From the NCBI GenBank assembly GCA_965372355.1, contig CBDVBZ010000023.1, positions 1 through 32,701 on the forward strand: a stretch of 32,701 bases of DNA. The letters are read 5' to 3'. Source of the stretch: CBDVBZ01 sp965372355. Lineage in GTDB: Bacteria; Krumholzibacteriota; Krumholzibacteriia; WVZY01. The translations under genes were made by a program, and so were the position numbers. Under the pieces are notes generated by a model. The model was not told where the DNA came from. It searched no databases and saw only the letters and a list, made by a program, of their open reading frames with translations. Shown here in pieces: positions 24,765 through 32,601 of the stretch (position 1 is its first letter; every line of letters starts with the position of its first letter).

Positions 24765-25562
24765 GTGAAGATAGGAGTTTTGATCAAGAACGTTCCCGAC
24801 ACGGAGGCGAAGATCAAGCTGAATGCGGACGGGAGCGACATCGAGACGCAGGGCGTGAAGTTTGTGATGAATCCGTACGACGAGTACGCGGTCGAGGAAG
24901 CTCTCTTGATCCGTGAAAAGCTCAAGGATGACACGACGGTGACTGTTGTCTCGCTTGGCCCGGATCGGGTCGTCGAGTCGCTGAGAACGGCGCTCGCCAT
25001 GGGAGCCGACGAAGCGGTGCATGTGAGCGACCCGGCGTTCGAGGGCGGAGATGGTATAACGAACGCGAAGGTGCTGGCAAAGGTCGTTGGCGATATGGGT
25101 CTCGATCTCATCCTTGGAGGCAAGCAGGGTATTGACTTCGATTCATCACAGACGTGTTCCGCTCTGGCGGAGGCGTTGGGGTGGCCGCAGGCGATGGTAA
25201 TCAGCGCCCTGGAGATACACGACGACAAGCAGAGTGCGGAAGTGCGGAGGCGAATCGAGGGGGGCGAGGAGGTTGTCGAGATGAAGCTCCCGGCGGTCCT
25301 CTCCTGTGACAAGGGTCTCAACGAGCCCCGCTACGCGTCGCTGCCCGGCATCATGAAAGCGAAGAAAAAAGAAATCAAGAAGATCGGTCTCGCGGATGTC
25401 GGTTTGCAGGCGGATGAGGTGGGAGCGGCCGGCTCGGCGACAAAGGTTGTCGGCTATGCGCCCCTGGCGGAGAGATCCCCGTGTCGGATGCTCGAAGGCG
25501 AGCCCGGAAATATGGCTGCGGAGGTCGTCCGTGCGCTGCGAGAAGAATCCAAGGTTATCTGA
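24765..25562 (+). CDS. etfB: Electron transfer flavoprotein beta subunit
   Basis: Starts at GTG 24765 after a purine-rich GGACGGAGGAGGA site. 265 residues with 'MKIGVLIKNVPDTEAKIKLN', 'NPYDEYAVEEALLIREK', 'RTALAMGADEAVHVSD', 'DLILGGKQGIDFDSSQTCSA' and 'LPAVLSCDKGLNEPRYASLP', all typical of EtfB. It forms a heterodimer with EtfA, carries AMP (or FAD in bifurcating forms) and accepts electrons from the upstream dehydrogenase. Whether this pair bifurcates electrons cannot be decided by eye. The spacing of 57 bases from the dehydrogenase and 49 from etfA supports one operon. Confidence 0.95.
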   Translation: MKIGVLIKNVPDTEAKIKLNADGSDIETQGVKFVMNPYDEYAVEEALLIREKLKDDTTVTVVSLGPDRVVESLRTALAMGADEAVHVSDPAFEGGDGITNAKVLAKVVGDMGLDLILGGKQGIDFDSSQTCSALAEALGWPQAMVISALEIHDDKQSAEVRRRIEGGEEVVEMKLPAVLSCDKGLNEPRYASLPGIMKAKKKEIKKIGLADVGLQADEVGAAGSATKVVGYAPLAERSPCRMLEGEPGNMAAEVVRALREESKVI

Positions 25563-25590
25563 ACGGAATCATAGTTGGGAGAAAGGAGAC

Positions 25591-25603
25591 GGGACCCGGT
25601 CCC
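25591..25603 (+). other. Hairpin between ribosome site and start of etfA
   Basis: GGGACCCGGTCCC forms a 5-bp stem with a 3-base loop. It lies between GAAAGGAG (25581-25588) and the etfA ATG (25612). If folded, it shortens the otherwise over-long spacing of 23 bases to about 10. Confidence 0.5.
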
Positions 25604-25611
25604 TGTGAATA

Positions 25612-26595
25612 ATGAGCAACGATATTCTGGTTTTTGCGGAGATACGAGACGGCGTTTTCAAACAGGTGAATAACGAGCTCGTCACTGCCGCCGCAGAACT
25701 TGGCGGCAAGTCGGGTGGTGCAGTACACATGGCCGTAATGGGTCAAGATATCGATGAAGCGATAGAGAAGGCCAAGGCGGTCACGCCGGGCAAGGTCTAT
25801 GTCGTCAAGAGCCCGGTACTCGAGAGATATTCGACAGAGGGTTTTGCCAGCGGTCTGGAGGCAGTGATAAAAGAAGTGGATCCAGCGGTCGTTTTGTTTG
25901 GCGCGACGGCGATGGGCAAGGATCTGTCGGCGCGGGTTGCCGCGCGCGTCGGGGCATCACTGGCGACGGACTGCACGGGGATCGATATCGACGGAGGCGT
26001 TGTCAAAGTCAAGCGACCGGTCTACTCGGGCAAGGTCTATGCCGAGGTCGCAAGCACGAAGGATACGATCAAGATGGCATCGATCCGTCCCAACGTTTTT
26101 TCGGCGGCCACGGACGGTGGTTCCGGTGACGTCGTGGAAATCGCGCTACCGATCGGGCTCGATCAGATTGGTAGCGTGGTGAAAGACGTGATCACCGCCT
26201 CGGTTGGTAAGAAGGATGTCACCGAGGCCGAGATCATTGTCGCCGGTGGCCGCGCGCTGAAGAGCGAGGAGAATTTTAAGATCCTCGACGAACTGGCCGA
26301 TGTCATCGGAGGGTCAGTCGGCGCGTCGCGTGCGGCGGTGGATGCCGGGTATGCTCCGCATACCCAGCAGATCGGTCAGACCGGCAAAGTGGTGAACCCA
26401 AAACTGTACTTCGCCGTGGGGATCTCGGGCGCCATCCAGCACCTGGTTGGCATGCGGACGTCGAAGGTTATCGTCGCGATCAACAAGGATCCCAACGCCC
26501 CGATTTTCCAGGACGCAGACTATGGAATCGTGGGAGATCTTTTCGATGTCGTCCCGGCGCTGACCGAGGAGTTCAAGAAACTGCTCCAGGCATAA
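25612..26595 (+). CDS. etfA: Electron transfer flavoprotein alpha subunit
   Basis: 327 residues from ATG 25612. The N-terminal nucleotide-fold half has 'DILVFAEIRDGVFKQVNNEL' and 'VVLFGATAMGKDLSARVAAR'. The C-terminal FAD-binding half has 'EIIVAGGRALKSEENFKILD', 'GGSVGASRAAVDAGYAPHTQ', 'QIGQTGKVVNPKLYFAVGIS' and 'ISGAIQHLVGM', followed by 'VAINKDPNAPIFQDADYGIV'. These are canonical EtfA signatures. The product holds the redox-active FAD and hands electrons to ETF-quinone oxidoreductase or a similar acceptor, which is not in this window. It is last in the acd-etfB-etfA operon and converges on the beta-barrel gene with only 9 bases between stops. Confidence 0.95.
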   Translation: MSNDILVFAEIRDGVFKQVNNELVTAAAELGGKSGGAVHMAVMGQDIDEAIEKAKAVTPGKVYVVKSPVLERYSTEGFASGLEAVIKEVDPAVVLFGATAMGKDLSARVAARVGASLATDCTGIDIDGGVVKVKRPVYSGKVYAEVASTKDTIKMASIRPNVFSAATDGGSGDVVEIALPIGLDQIGSVVKDVITASVGKKDVTEAEIIVAGGRALKSEENFKILDELADVIGGSVGASRAAVDAGYAPHTQQIGQTGKVVNPKLYFAVGISGAIQHLVGMRTSKVIVAINKDPNAPIFQDADYGIVGDLFDVVPALTEEFKKLLQA

Positions 26596-26604
26596 ACACC
26601 ACGG

Positions 26605-27864
26605 TCAAAAACCGTACGTGATATCGGCCGACAGGATCGTCATTGTCGTGTCGTCCTCCTCTACCCTGTGGTCCTCAGGCTCGAGGTTCGCAAACACGTT
26701 GATGCTCGCGTTGCGCAGGAGTCTGAAGGTGGCGAAGAGAAGGATGCGATGGTAGACGAAGTCCGAGAAGATCAGATCCGTATCGAAAACGGGATTAACC
26801 CTGTAGTCTCTTTTGCCGGACTCGTAGCTCGCCGAGAGCCATAGTCGCTGCCCCGAGCTGTAATCCACGGACAACCTGGCACCAATCTCGTTGTATTCGT
26901 CGACTCGAGACACACCGCTGCGCAAGAACCCATACGTGGGCCCGGCCCCGATCGTAGAAAGCGTCGAGCTGAAATACGTGATCCGAAGTGAGGTCCGGTT
27001 CTCGATATAGTTGAAGAAAACCGGTGTGCTACGATCGTACGTATAGCTCTCGAACTCGTTATCGAGCCTGACCCCAAGACGTCCCAGCGAGAACGGCTGG
27101 ATGGTCGCGTTCGAGTACACCGACCAGAAAGGGCTCCTCGTCATCGCGTCCTTGTAGACACGCCGTTCTCCGTCTATGGCCACAAATATCTGACGATGAA
27201 GGCCGGACGTATGCCGGTAGTCGAGTCCGGCGGCGAAAGCGTCGTAGCTGATTTCCGTGCTGTCGGGAATGACCTTGCCGATGTATCCGAATGTGGCCTG
27301 ATACCCCGACGTAAACCCCCGGTCGTAGTTGAGCGCGACTTCAACGCCATTTCGAACATAGTCGTAATCGAATTCCGTCCGCTGGTCGAAGTCGATGATC
27401 TCCAACCGGTCCATCAAGCCAATCGACAGCCCCGAGGCGATCTGGCGTGTCAGGGACGCTCGAAGATCATAGCGAAAGAAGTCATTGGCGAACGTGTACA
27501 CGGTGGCGTCGCGGTATGACCGAAATGCGGCGGTGTTATCGAACATAATCCGTGTGGCGCCGAAGCGCCGCACGAGACTCGCTCGGCCGATCGTGTCAAA
27601 ACTCTCCTGCCCAATCAGACTCCGCCCCTCGATGAGATAGTAATCGGTGAGAAACGTCCCGTGCAGGTATCCGAGATTGAGCCGGGTCCTGAATTCGTTG
27701 AGTCGGGAGAGCGTGCGTATCTGGCCGACGGAGTAGTGCTCGCTGTAGGAGTCGAAACCGAGCACTACGGATCCCGCCATCCTGCCGGACACCGCATCGG
27801 CGGGGTACAACGGGTCAAGAATGGGGAGGAGAGCTAGAAGTAGAATCGGTGCAACACGTCTAAT
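26605..27864 (-). CDS. Outer-membrane beta-barrel protein, probable ATT start
   Basis: No ATG, GTG or TTG lies in frame near a signal peptide. ATT at 27864-27862 does: it follows AAGGAG with 7 bases between, overlaps the TAG of the upstream lipoprotein gene by one base (ATTAG) and gives the signal sequence '(M)RRVAPILLLALLPILDP' with a likely cleavage after 'PADA'. The 419-residue product is built of alternating polar and hydrophobic strands ('YRHTSGLHRQIFVAIDGERR', 'FFNYIENRTSLRITYFSSTL') and ends in 'ADITYGF', a terminal-Phe beta-signal for BAM insertion. No named family recognised. It is third in an operon with a periplasmic helical protein and a lipoprotein, suggesting an envelope complex. 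If ATT is wrong, a small frameshift upstream is the alternative. Confidence 0.75.
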   Translation of the reverse strand: MRRVAPILLLALLPILDPLYPADAVSGRMAGSVVLGFDSYSEHYSVGQIRTLSRLNEFRTRLNLGYLHGTFLTDYYLIEGRSLIGQESFDTIGRASLVRRFGATRIMFDNTAAFRSYRDATVYTFANDFFRYDLRASLTRQIASGLSIGLMDRLEIIDFDQRTEFDYDYVRNGVEVALNYDRGFTSGYQATFGYIGKVIPDSTEISYDAFAAGLDYRHTSGLHRQIFVAIDGERRVYKDAMTRSPFWSVYSNATIQPFSLGRLGVRLDNEFESYTYDRSTPVFFNYIENRTSLRITYFSSTLSTIGAGPTYGFLRSGVSRVDEYNEIGARLSVDYSSGQRLWLSASYESGKRDYRVNPVFDTDLIFSDFVYHRILLFATFRLLRNASINVFANLEPEDHRVEEDDTTMTILSADITYGF

Positions 27865-28189
27865 TGTCCCGCTCCTTGAGCATGGCGATCGCTTCTTCGA
27901 CCATCTCGAGCGCCAGCTCGTACTCGCGCTCGAGATACAATTCCCTTCCGAGTTTGAAGACCTCACGCGCCTCAGCCAGCACGGCCGGCGAGACGCCTTC
28001 CTCGTGTGACTTCCGTTCGATCAGACTTTCGAGTTGCAGGAGCGCCATTTCACAAGCGATTTCGGTCTGGCCGCTTTCCGGCAGATCCCCCTTATCGTGT
28101 GCGGGCGGCGATCCACACCCCAGAAGAACCAGCGCAACCACAACGGCGGCCGGGATGTTTCTTCTCCGGCGCCTCGGCCTACGTGTCAT
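27860..28189 (-). CDS. Small helical lipoprotein
   Basis: The start ATG at 28189 lies inside the end of the helical-protein gene (11-base overlap). The 109-residue product opens with a very basic n-region 'MTRRPRRRRRNIPAA' and a hydrophobic stretch ending in the lipobox 'VLLGC', so it should be lipidated. The mature part is mostly helical, with a TPR-like final pair: 'AREVFKLGRELYLEREYELA' followed by 'LEMVEEAIAMLKERDN'. No named family. Overlaps on both sides with its neighbours indicate translational coupling and a fixed stoichiometry. It may tether the helical protein to a membrane or to the barrel; that is inference. Confidence 0.75.
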   Translation of the reverse strand: MTRRPRRRRRNIPAAVVVALVLLGCGSPPAHDKGDLPESGQTEIACEMALLQLESLIERKSHEEGVSPAVLAEAREVFKLGRELYLEREYELALEMVEEAIAMLKERDN

Positions 28190-29513
28190 AACCCAACTGC
28201 TCGAGCGCCTGGTTCGCAAGCCTTCTCGCCAGCCGCGTATTGGCCAGAGCGGCCCGAAGCTGCCCCTGACGCAGCGATTGCCACGCCTTGTCCTGCTTCG
28301 ATCGGGCCCTTCCGAGAAACTCGGCAGCGACATCGTCGCGCGCGCGCTCCACAACTTCCCCGAGGCGTTTGAGAAGCTTGTCCGTCCCGCGCAGCGCAGG
28401 CTCGACATCCTCCCGGCTGAGCTCCTTCTTCAGCACGTCCACAGAATCCTTGAGGATCGATCTCGCCCGGAGCGTCCATCTCAAGGCCTGCGCGTAGTTG
28501 CCTCTATCGAAGTGTTGCTTTGAGTCGGATTGAAGTCGCTCGGCGCGCTCGAGCTGCTTGTCAAAACGATCAACATTCCTGTCCTTGGCCATCTCGTGAG
28601 CCTCACGCAGGAGCGCATCGGTGAGGCGAATGGCCTGTTGCACACTCTCGTTGCTCGCCTGCGAGGCGTGTATCTTCGCCGCACGCATCGCGAGGCGAAG
28701 GGCCTGCTGGGTGAGCTCCAGCGCGGCGCCGGGCTTGTTGGCACGGTAGCTCGCCTTCGCGCGGTCCTGAAGATCCGCGGCCTCGCGGGCCATCCGATGA
28801 ACCTGGCTGTCGCCACCCATACCGATCTGCTCCCTCAAACGGTCCAGGAGCCGCTCGGTCCGGGTGATCTCATGCTCGACCATATCAATGTTGGAAGATG
28901 TGTTCTTGATGATCCTGATGGCGCGGGTGGAGAACTCGTCCGAGGACACGGCGAGTCTGAGGGCAATTTCAAAGAGATGTTCCCGCAGGTTGTCTTGCGA
29001 ACGTTTGAGTTGAGTGTGAGCTTCTTCCAGAAGTCTGTTTACACCGGCTGCATCCCGGGTGCCGGTCTCGTCCCTGATCTGCCGTGCCCGCTCGAGGCGT
29101 TCGGTTGCACGCTCGATTGCCTTGATGGCATTTTCCTCGAGTCTGGCCTCACGCTTGGCAATCGCGATGGTCTGATGAATGACCTCCCGAGCCTTTTTCG
29201 CCACGGTGTAGGCTCGACCGAGCTCACGACTGTCGACTCCCGTGTTGAGAAGAGAAACCGATTGCTGGTGCAGTTTGACAGCGGCTTCCAGAGACCGGCG
29301 GGCTTTGACGCTGTTCGTCGCGTTGACGAGTTCTCGCGCAAAGTTAAGCAGCTCGGCGTTACGATTGATGTAGTCGCGCAGGCGGGTGACGTCATTGGCC
29401 GTCTGTGCGTTGGCCGTCGTGGGGGCAGCGACCTCGGCAAAGTAGACCGCCGCGAAGCCGGCTGTCACGAGGCAGGCGACGATAACCAACCGATTGACGG
29501 AGTCTCTCCTCAT
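28179..29513 (-). CDS. Exported all-helical repeat protein, first gene of an envelope operon
   Basis: ATG 29513 follows GGAAAGGAG at a good distance. The 444-residue product has a signal peptide ('RLVIVACLVTAGFAAVYFAE', cleavage probably after 'ANA' near residue 36). The remainder is almost wholly helical, rich in R, E, A, L and Q. Helical pairs recur, such as 'ARRSLEAAVKLHQQSVSLLN', 'NKPGAALELTQQALRLAMRA', 'GNYAQALRWTLRARSILKDS' and 'GQLRAALANTRLARRLANQA', several with the TPR-like pattern G-x-Y/L-x-x-A-L. This suggests a periplasmic coiled-coil or TPR-like scaffold. No catalytic motif and no named family seen. A sigma-54-like promoter lies upstream. Confidence 0.8.
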   Translation of the reverse strand: MRRDSVNRLVIVACLVTAGFAAVYFAEVAAPTTANAQTANDVTRLRDYINRNAELLNFARELVNATNSVKARRSLEAAVKLHQQSVSLLNTGVDSRELGRAYTVAKKAREVIHQTIAIAKREARLEENAIKAIERATERLERARQIRDETGTRDAAGVNRLLEEAHTQLKRSQDNLREHLFEIALRLAVSSDEFSTRAIRIIKNTSSNIDMVEHEITRTERLLDRLREQIGMGGDSQVHRMAREAADLQDRAKASYRANKPGAALELTQQALRLAMRAAKIHASQASNESVQQAIRLTDALLREAHEMAKDRNVDRFDKQLERAERLQSDSKQHFDRGNYAQALRWTLRARSILKDSVDVLKKELSREDVEPALRGTDKLLKRLGEVVERARDDVAAEFLGRARSKQDKAWQSLRQGQLRAALANTRLARRLANQALEQLGYDT

Positions 29514-29579
29514 TTGCGCTCTCCTTTCCCTCTATACGAGGGGAAGCGGGACTGGCCCGCGAATGCGTATCGGATCAAC

Positions 29580-29594
29580 GCAAGGGATATACCA
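29580..29594 (-). promoter_or_regulatory. Sigma-54 (-24/-12) promoter of the envelope operon
   Basis: On the minus strand, TGGTATATCCCTTGC matches consensus TGGCACG-N4-TTGC at TGG, A and the whole TTGC, with correct spacing. Transcription should start near 29568, about 55 bases before the ATG at 29513. It lies between that operon and the gene for a sigma-54 activator on the same strand. Confidence 0.55.
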
Positions 29595-29657
29595 GCGGAT
29601 ACCGCGAAAGCCCTGTGTCATGTAACATGTTGTACGTAAATATATTATGGGAATCAT

Positions 29658-29679
29658 CCGCGACCGGCCGCGGTCGCGG
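29658..29679 (-). other. GC-rich perfect hairpin in the regulator/operon gap
   Basis: CCGCGACC (29658-29665) and GGTCGCGG (29672-29679) around a 6-base loop. No T-run follows on the minus strand, so it is not a classic terminator. It may end the regulator transcript weakly or be an activator-binding dyad upstream of the sigma-54 element. A second dyad, CATGT-A-ACATG, lies between this hairpin and the promoter (around 29619-29629), and GTGCAC-N6-GTGCAC (29724-29741) lies right at the regulator stop. Confidence 0.4.
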
Positions 29680-29741
29680 CCGCCGGCTCCTTCTGCCCGA
29701 TTTGACCCTCCGAGTCCATGGGGGTGCACCTGAGAGTGCAC

Positions 29742-31067
29742 TCAGTCATCCAGTCCGTACCGCTCGAGACGGCCGTACAGGGCGCGCCGGGTGATGCCCA
29801 GCAGACGCGCCGCCTCGCTCTTGTTTCCCGAGGTGAGCCGCAGCACCTTGATGATCATCTGCTTTTCCATCTCACTGAGGCTGAGCGTCTCAACCGGTTC
29901 ATCGCTCGGCGATGCCGACGAACTCGTACCCAGAATGATATCTTGTTCCCGTATGGATCCTTCCGCTTTGACGATCACAGCACGTTCAAGAACGTTTCGA
30001 AGCTCACGGATGTTGCCCGGCCAGTCATACATCTGCAACTTTCGGAGTGCCTCGTCGGAGATGTCCGATGGATCCCGGTCAAAACCGGATAGCAGGTGCC
30101 CGGTGAGTTCCTCGATGTCTTCCCGCCGTTCGCGGAGCGGTGGGAGCAAGATAGGGAAGACGTTGATACGGTAGTAGAGATCCTCCCGGAAAAGCCCATC
30201 TCGAATATCCTGCTCCAGCGGCTGGTGCGTAGCCGAAATCAGGCGGATGTCTATGTTGGTTTCTTTCTCTCCGCCCAGGGGTGTTATCCGATGGTCCTCG
30301 ATGACACGGAGCAATTTCGATTGGAGTGATCCCGGGAGGTCCCCGATTTCATCCAGAAAGAGTGTTCCACCGTTTGCCAGTTGGAAGTGCCCCAGCTTCT
30401 TGCGGTTCGCACCGGTAAACGCGCCGCGCTCGTAGCCAAAGAGTTCGCTTTCGAGCAGTCCCTCGGGTATCGCGGCGCAGTTGATCGCGATGAACGGTCC
30501 CTCGGCGCGTTTGGAGGTCGCGTGGATAGCCTTTGCCACGAGTTCTTTGCCTGTACCGCTCTCACCCCGGATGAGCACAGGGGTCTCGGAGCTCGCGAGA
30601 TCGCCGATCAGCTTCTTCACCTTCGATATGGACGAACCCGATCCGACGATGTTGTCGACCTCGCCCTTTATGTATGAGCGAAGCTCGGTGTTTTCGATCT
30701 CGAGGTGTCGCTTTTCTTCTATCCGTTCGATGAGCATGAGCAGCTCATTTGTGGTAAACGGTTTGACGATGTAGTCGTAGGCGCCCTGCTTCATGGTTTC
30801 AAGTGCGGTTTCGACGGATGCGTAGGCGGTCATAAGGACGACATCCGTTGCGGGCGACAGCGCTCTGGTCTCCTTGAGAAGGGTGATGCCATCCATCTCC
30901 TCCATGCGGAGATCGCTAATCAGGATGTCCGGGTTGTCGCGACGGATTGTCTCGAGCGCTTCACGTGGGCTGGTGATACCGACTGCCTTGTGTCCCGCGT
31001 CATTCAGCTGATCCTGCAGCAGCCTGCAGATCTTTTCTTCATCATCGACAATTAGAATGAACGCCAT
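29742..31067 (-). CDS. NtrC-family sigma-54-dependent response regulator
   Basis: Start set at ATG 31067; a TTG two codons upstream is possible. The 441-residue product has a receiver domain (1 to about 120) with acidic D8/D9, phospho-acceptor D52 ('ILISDLRMEEMDG') and 'DYIVKPF'. A sigma-54 AAA+ domain (about 140-365) has Walker A 'GESGTGKELVAKAIH', the sigma-54 contact loop 'GAFTGA', 'GGTLFLDEIGDLP' and 'YRINVFPILLPPLRER'. A C-terminal Fis-type HTH reads 'SEAARLLGITRRALYGRLER'. Phosphorylation by the upstream kinase should allow it to remodel sigma-54 polymerase. The sigma-54 site before the helical/lipoprotein/barrel operon is its obvious candidate target. It begins 11 bases after the kinase stop. 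Confidence 0.95.
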   Translation of the reverse strand: MAFILIVDDEEKICRLLQDQLNDAGHKAVGITSPREALETIRRDNPDILISDLRMEEMDGITLLKETRALSPATDVVLMTAYASVETALETMKQGAYDYIVKPFTTNELLMLIERIEEKRHLEIENTELRSYIKGEVDNIVGSGSSISKVKKLIGDLASSETPVLIRGESGTGKELVAKAIHATSKRAEGPFIAINCAAIPEGLLESELFGYERGAFTGANRKKLGHFQLANGGTLFLDEIGDLPGSLQSKLLRVIEDHRITPLGGEKETNIDIRLISATHQPLEQDIRDGLFREDLYYRINVFPILLPPLRERREDIEELTGHLLSGFDRDPSDISDEALRKLQMYDWPGNIRELRNVLERAVIVKAEGSIREQDIILGTSSSASPSDEPVETLSLSEMEKQMIIKVLRLTSGNKSEAARLLGITRRALYGRLERYGLDD

Positions 31068-31078
31068 ATCCAACTCGA

Positions 31079-32386
31079 TTACGATTGTGGTGCCAGGGGA
31101 ATCGACATGAGCACTCTGGTACCGGTTCCCGGAGCGCTCTCTATTGCCAGTCTGCCACCGTGTTCCTCGACGATTGCGCTAACGATGCTCATTCCCAGTC
31201 CGCTGCCGTGTTCTTTCGTCGTGAAGAACGGTTTTGTCACTTCTTTGAGGTTCTTTCTCGGGATGCCGCCACCATTGTCTTTGACCACAACTATCGCATA
31301 TTTCGGATGGTCATCCACGGAAATCTCGATCGTACCTCGGTCCGGAAGGGCTTGAGCCGCGTTCAATAGGATGTTCAGAATTGCCTGCTGAATGCGTTTG
31401 TCATCACCCGAGATCATCACGTCCCGCTCGGGGAGCCGATCGATCACTTCGATCGACTTCGCCAGGATCTCGGGATCGAGGATCATAAGACATCGCCTGA
31501 TGATACGCTGGATGGGGTGTGGCCGAAACTCCTGGCTGCGTGCCTTCGCGAAATTGAGATAACCGGTCAGTATGTCGTTGAGTCTGTCGACTTCTTCAGT
31601 GATGTACGAGAACACCTCGTCGTCGGACCCGTATTTCTTTTGCAGTCGCTCGGCGGCGGTGCCGATGATGCTCATCGGGTTCCGGATCTCGTGCGCGATG
31701 CCGGCGACCATTCGGCCCATGGTGGCGAGGTTCTCGCCCTGGATGATGGCTGCCTGCGCGCGGTCCAGACTGAGCGATTGATGATAGAAAACCACACCAA
31801 GCACCATGATGATCAGAATACTCGCCACATCGACCGCGATGATTGCGTCCCTCAACGCCCTCAACACATCGAAGTAGGTGGCACCGGCTTCGACCCCCAG
31901 AATGCCGAGCACCTCGTCTTCGTTGGACGTAATGGGAGCGTAGGCGCTCTTCATATAGATGTCGTCGAATCTGTAGAGGTTTGTATAAGCGGAGATCCCG
32001 GAGCGTGCCAGCATCACGGCGCTGAAATCCAGTTCGATAAACGGGTTGGGCTCGCCCTCGACCGACACGTTTGCCAGATCGACCACGGTGTTGCCCGCCG
32101 GCGTCAGGATCACGATGTTGGATAGCAGGTTCTCCGTTCGTGCCGTGTGAAGCAGCGTGCGGAGTGTGGGGCTGATGTCACCGGCGCGGAGCGATCCGTC
32201 CGTCGAGATCTCAACCGTGTGCGATAGTGCCACCGCTATCGAGCGAAGTCGCTCGCCGAGCTCTGTATCGAGATAATTCTTTGCCCGTGTGTAGAGAATG
32301 TATGTCGAGACATTGAAGACGAGCAGAAAGGCGATCAGAAAACCGACCACCAGGGTCAACCGCTTTTTGGACGAAACCGCTTTCAT
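31079..32386 (-). CDS. Membrane sensor histidine kinase
   Basis: 435 residues from ATG 32386. TM1 is near residues 10-31 ('LVVGFLIAFLLVFNVSTYIL'). A periplasmic sensor region (about 32-180, Cache-like in length and in its 'TPAGNTVVDLANV' and 'GVEAGATYFD' turns) is followed by TM2 (about 184-202, 'VASILIIMVLGVVFYH'). HisKA has phospho-acceptor H232 in 'IAHEIRNPMSIIGTAAERLQ'. HATPase motifs are 'ILNILLNAAQALPDRG' (N-box), 'VVVKDNGGGIPRKNL', 'PFFTTKEHGSGLGMSIV' and a C-terminal 'GTGTRVLMSIPLA'. It pairs with the downstream sigma-54 regulator. The signal is unknown; an envelope signal is plausible given the likely target operon. No HAMP or PAS domain was noticed. Confidence 0.95.
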   Translation of the reverse strand: MKAVSSKKRLTLVVGFLIAFLLVFNVSTYILYTRAKNYLDTELGERLRSIAVALSHTVEISTDGSLRAGDISPTLRTLLHTARTENLLSNIVILTPAGNTVVDLANVSVEGEPNPFIELDFSAVMLARSGISAYTNLYRFDDIYMKSAYAPITSNEDEVLGILGVEAGATYFDVLRALRDAIIAVDVASILIIMVLGVVFYHQSLSLDRAQAAIIQGENLATMGRMVAGIAHEIRNPMSIIGTAAERLQKKYGSDDEVFSYITEEVDRLNDILTGYLNFAKARSQEFRPHPIQRIIRRCLMILDPEILAKSIEVIDRLPERDVMISGDDKRIQQAILNILLNAAQALPDRGTIEISVDDHPKYAIVVVKDNGGGIPRKNLKEVTKPFFTTKEHGSGLGMSIVSAIVEEHGGRLAIESAPGTGTRVLMSIPLAPQS

Positions 32387-32421
32387 GATGTGACAGTTGT
32401 TTTGGGGTCTCCCTGTGACAG

Positions 32422-32450
32422 ATTGTAGGGTTCGGTGGGTGCGACTGCAA
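32422..32450 (-). promoter_or_regulatory. Sigma-70-like promoter of the two-component operon
   Basis: On the minus strand, TTGCAG (32450-32445), a 17-base spacer and TACAAT (32427-32422). Transcription would start near 32415, about 29 bases before the kinase ATG. No strong ribosome site lies just upstream of that ATG. Confidence 0.6.
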
Positions 32451-32544
32451 GATTAGTTCCGAAAAAAGACGCAACTTCGACCATCCGTGGGGCTGTGTCT
32501 GCCGACCGAAGCATATGTCCCGCGGACGCAGCCAATTGACAACG

Positions 32545-32576
32545 AAAAAGCCCCGGCACGACGGTGTGCCGGGGCT
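32545..32576 (-). terminator. Strong intrinsic terminator of the partial sorting-domain gene
   Basis: A perfect 11-bp stem, AGCCCCGGCAC (32549-32559) with GTGCCGGGGCT (32566-32576), and a 6-base loop. On the minus strand it is followed by five T (32549-32545). It lies 26 bases past the stop of the partial minus-strand gene. Confidence 0.9.
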
Positions 32577-32601
32577 TGTCAAGCAGTCGCCGACAGTCTG
32601 G

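Noticed and set aside
23577..25022. 481-codon open frame antisense to the acyl-CoA dehydrogenase and etfB
   Set aside because: Crosses two certain genes on the opposite strand and shows no motif; a GC-rich shadow.
26596..26620. Bidirectional terminator between etfA and the barrel gene
   Set aside because: Only a 5-bp ACGGT/ACCGT dyad overlapping the barrel's last codons, without convincing T-runs on either strand.
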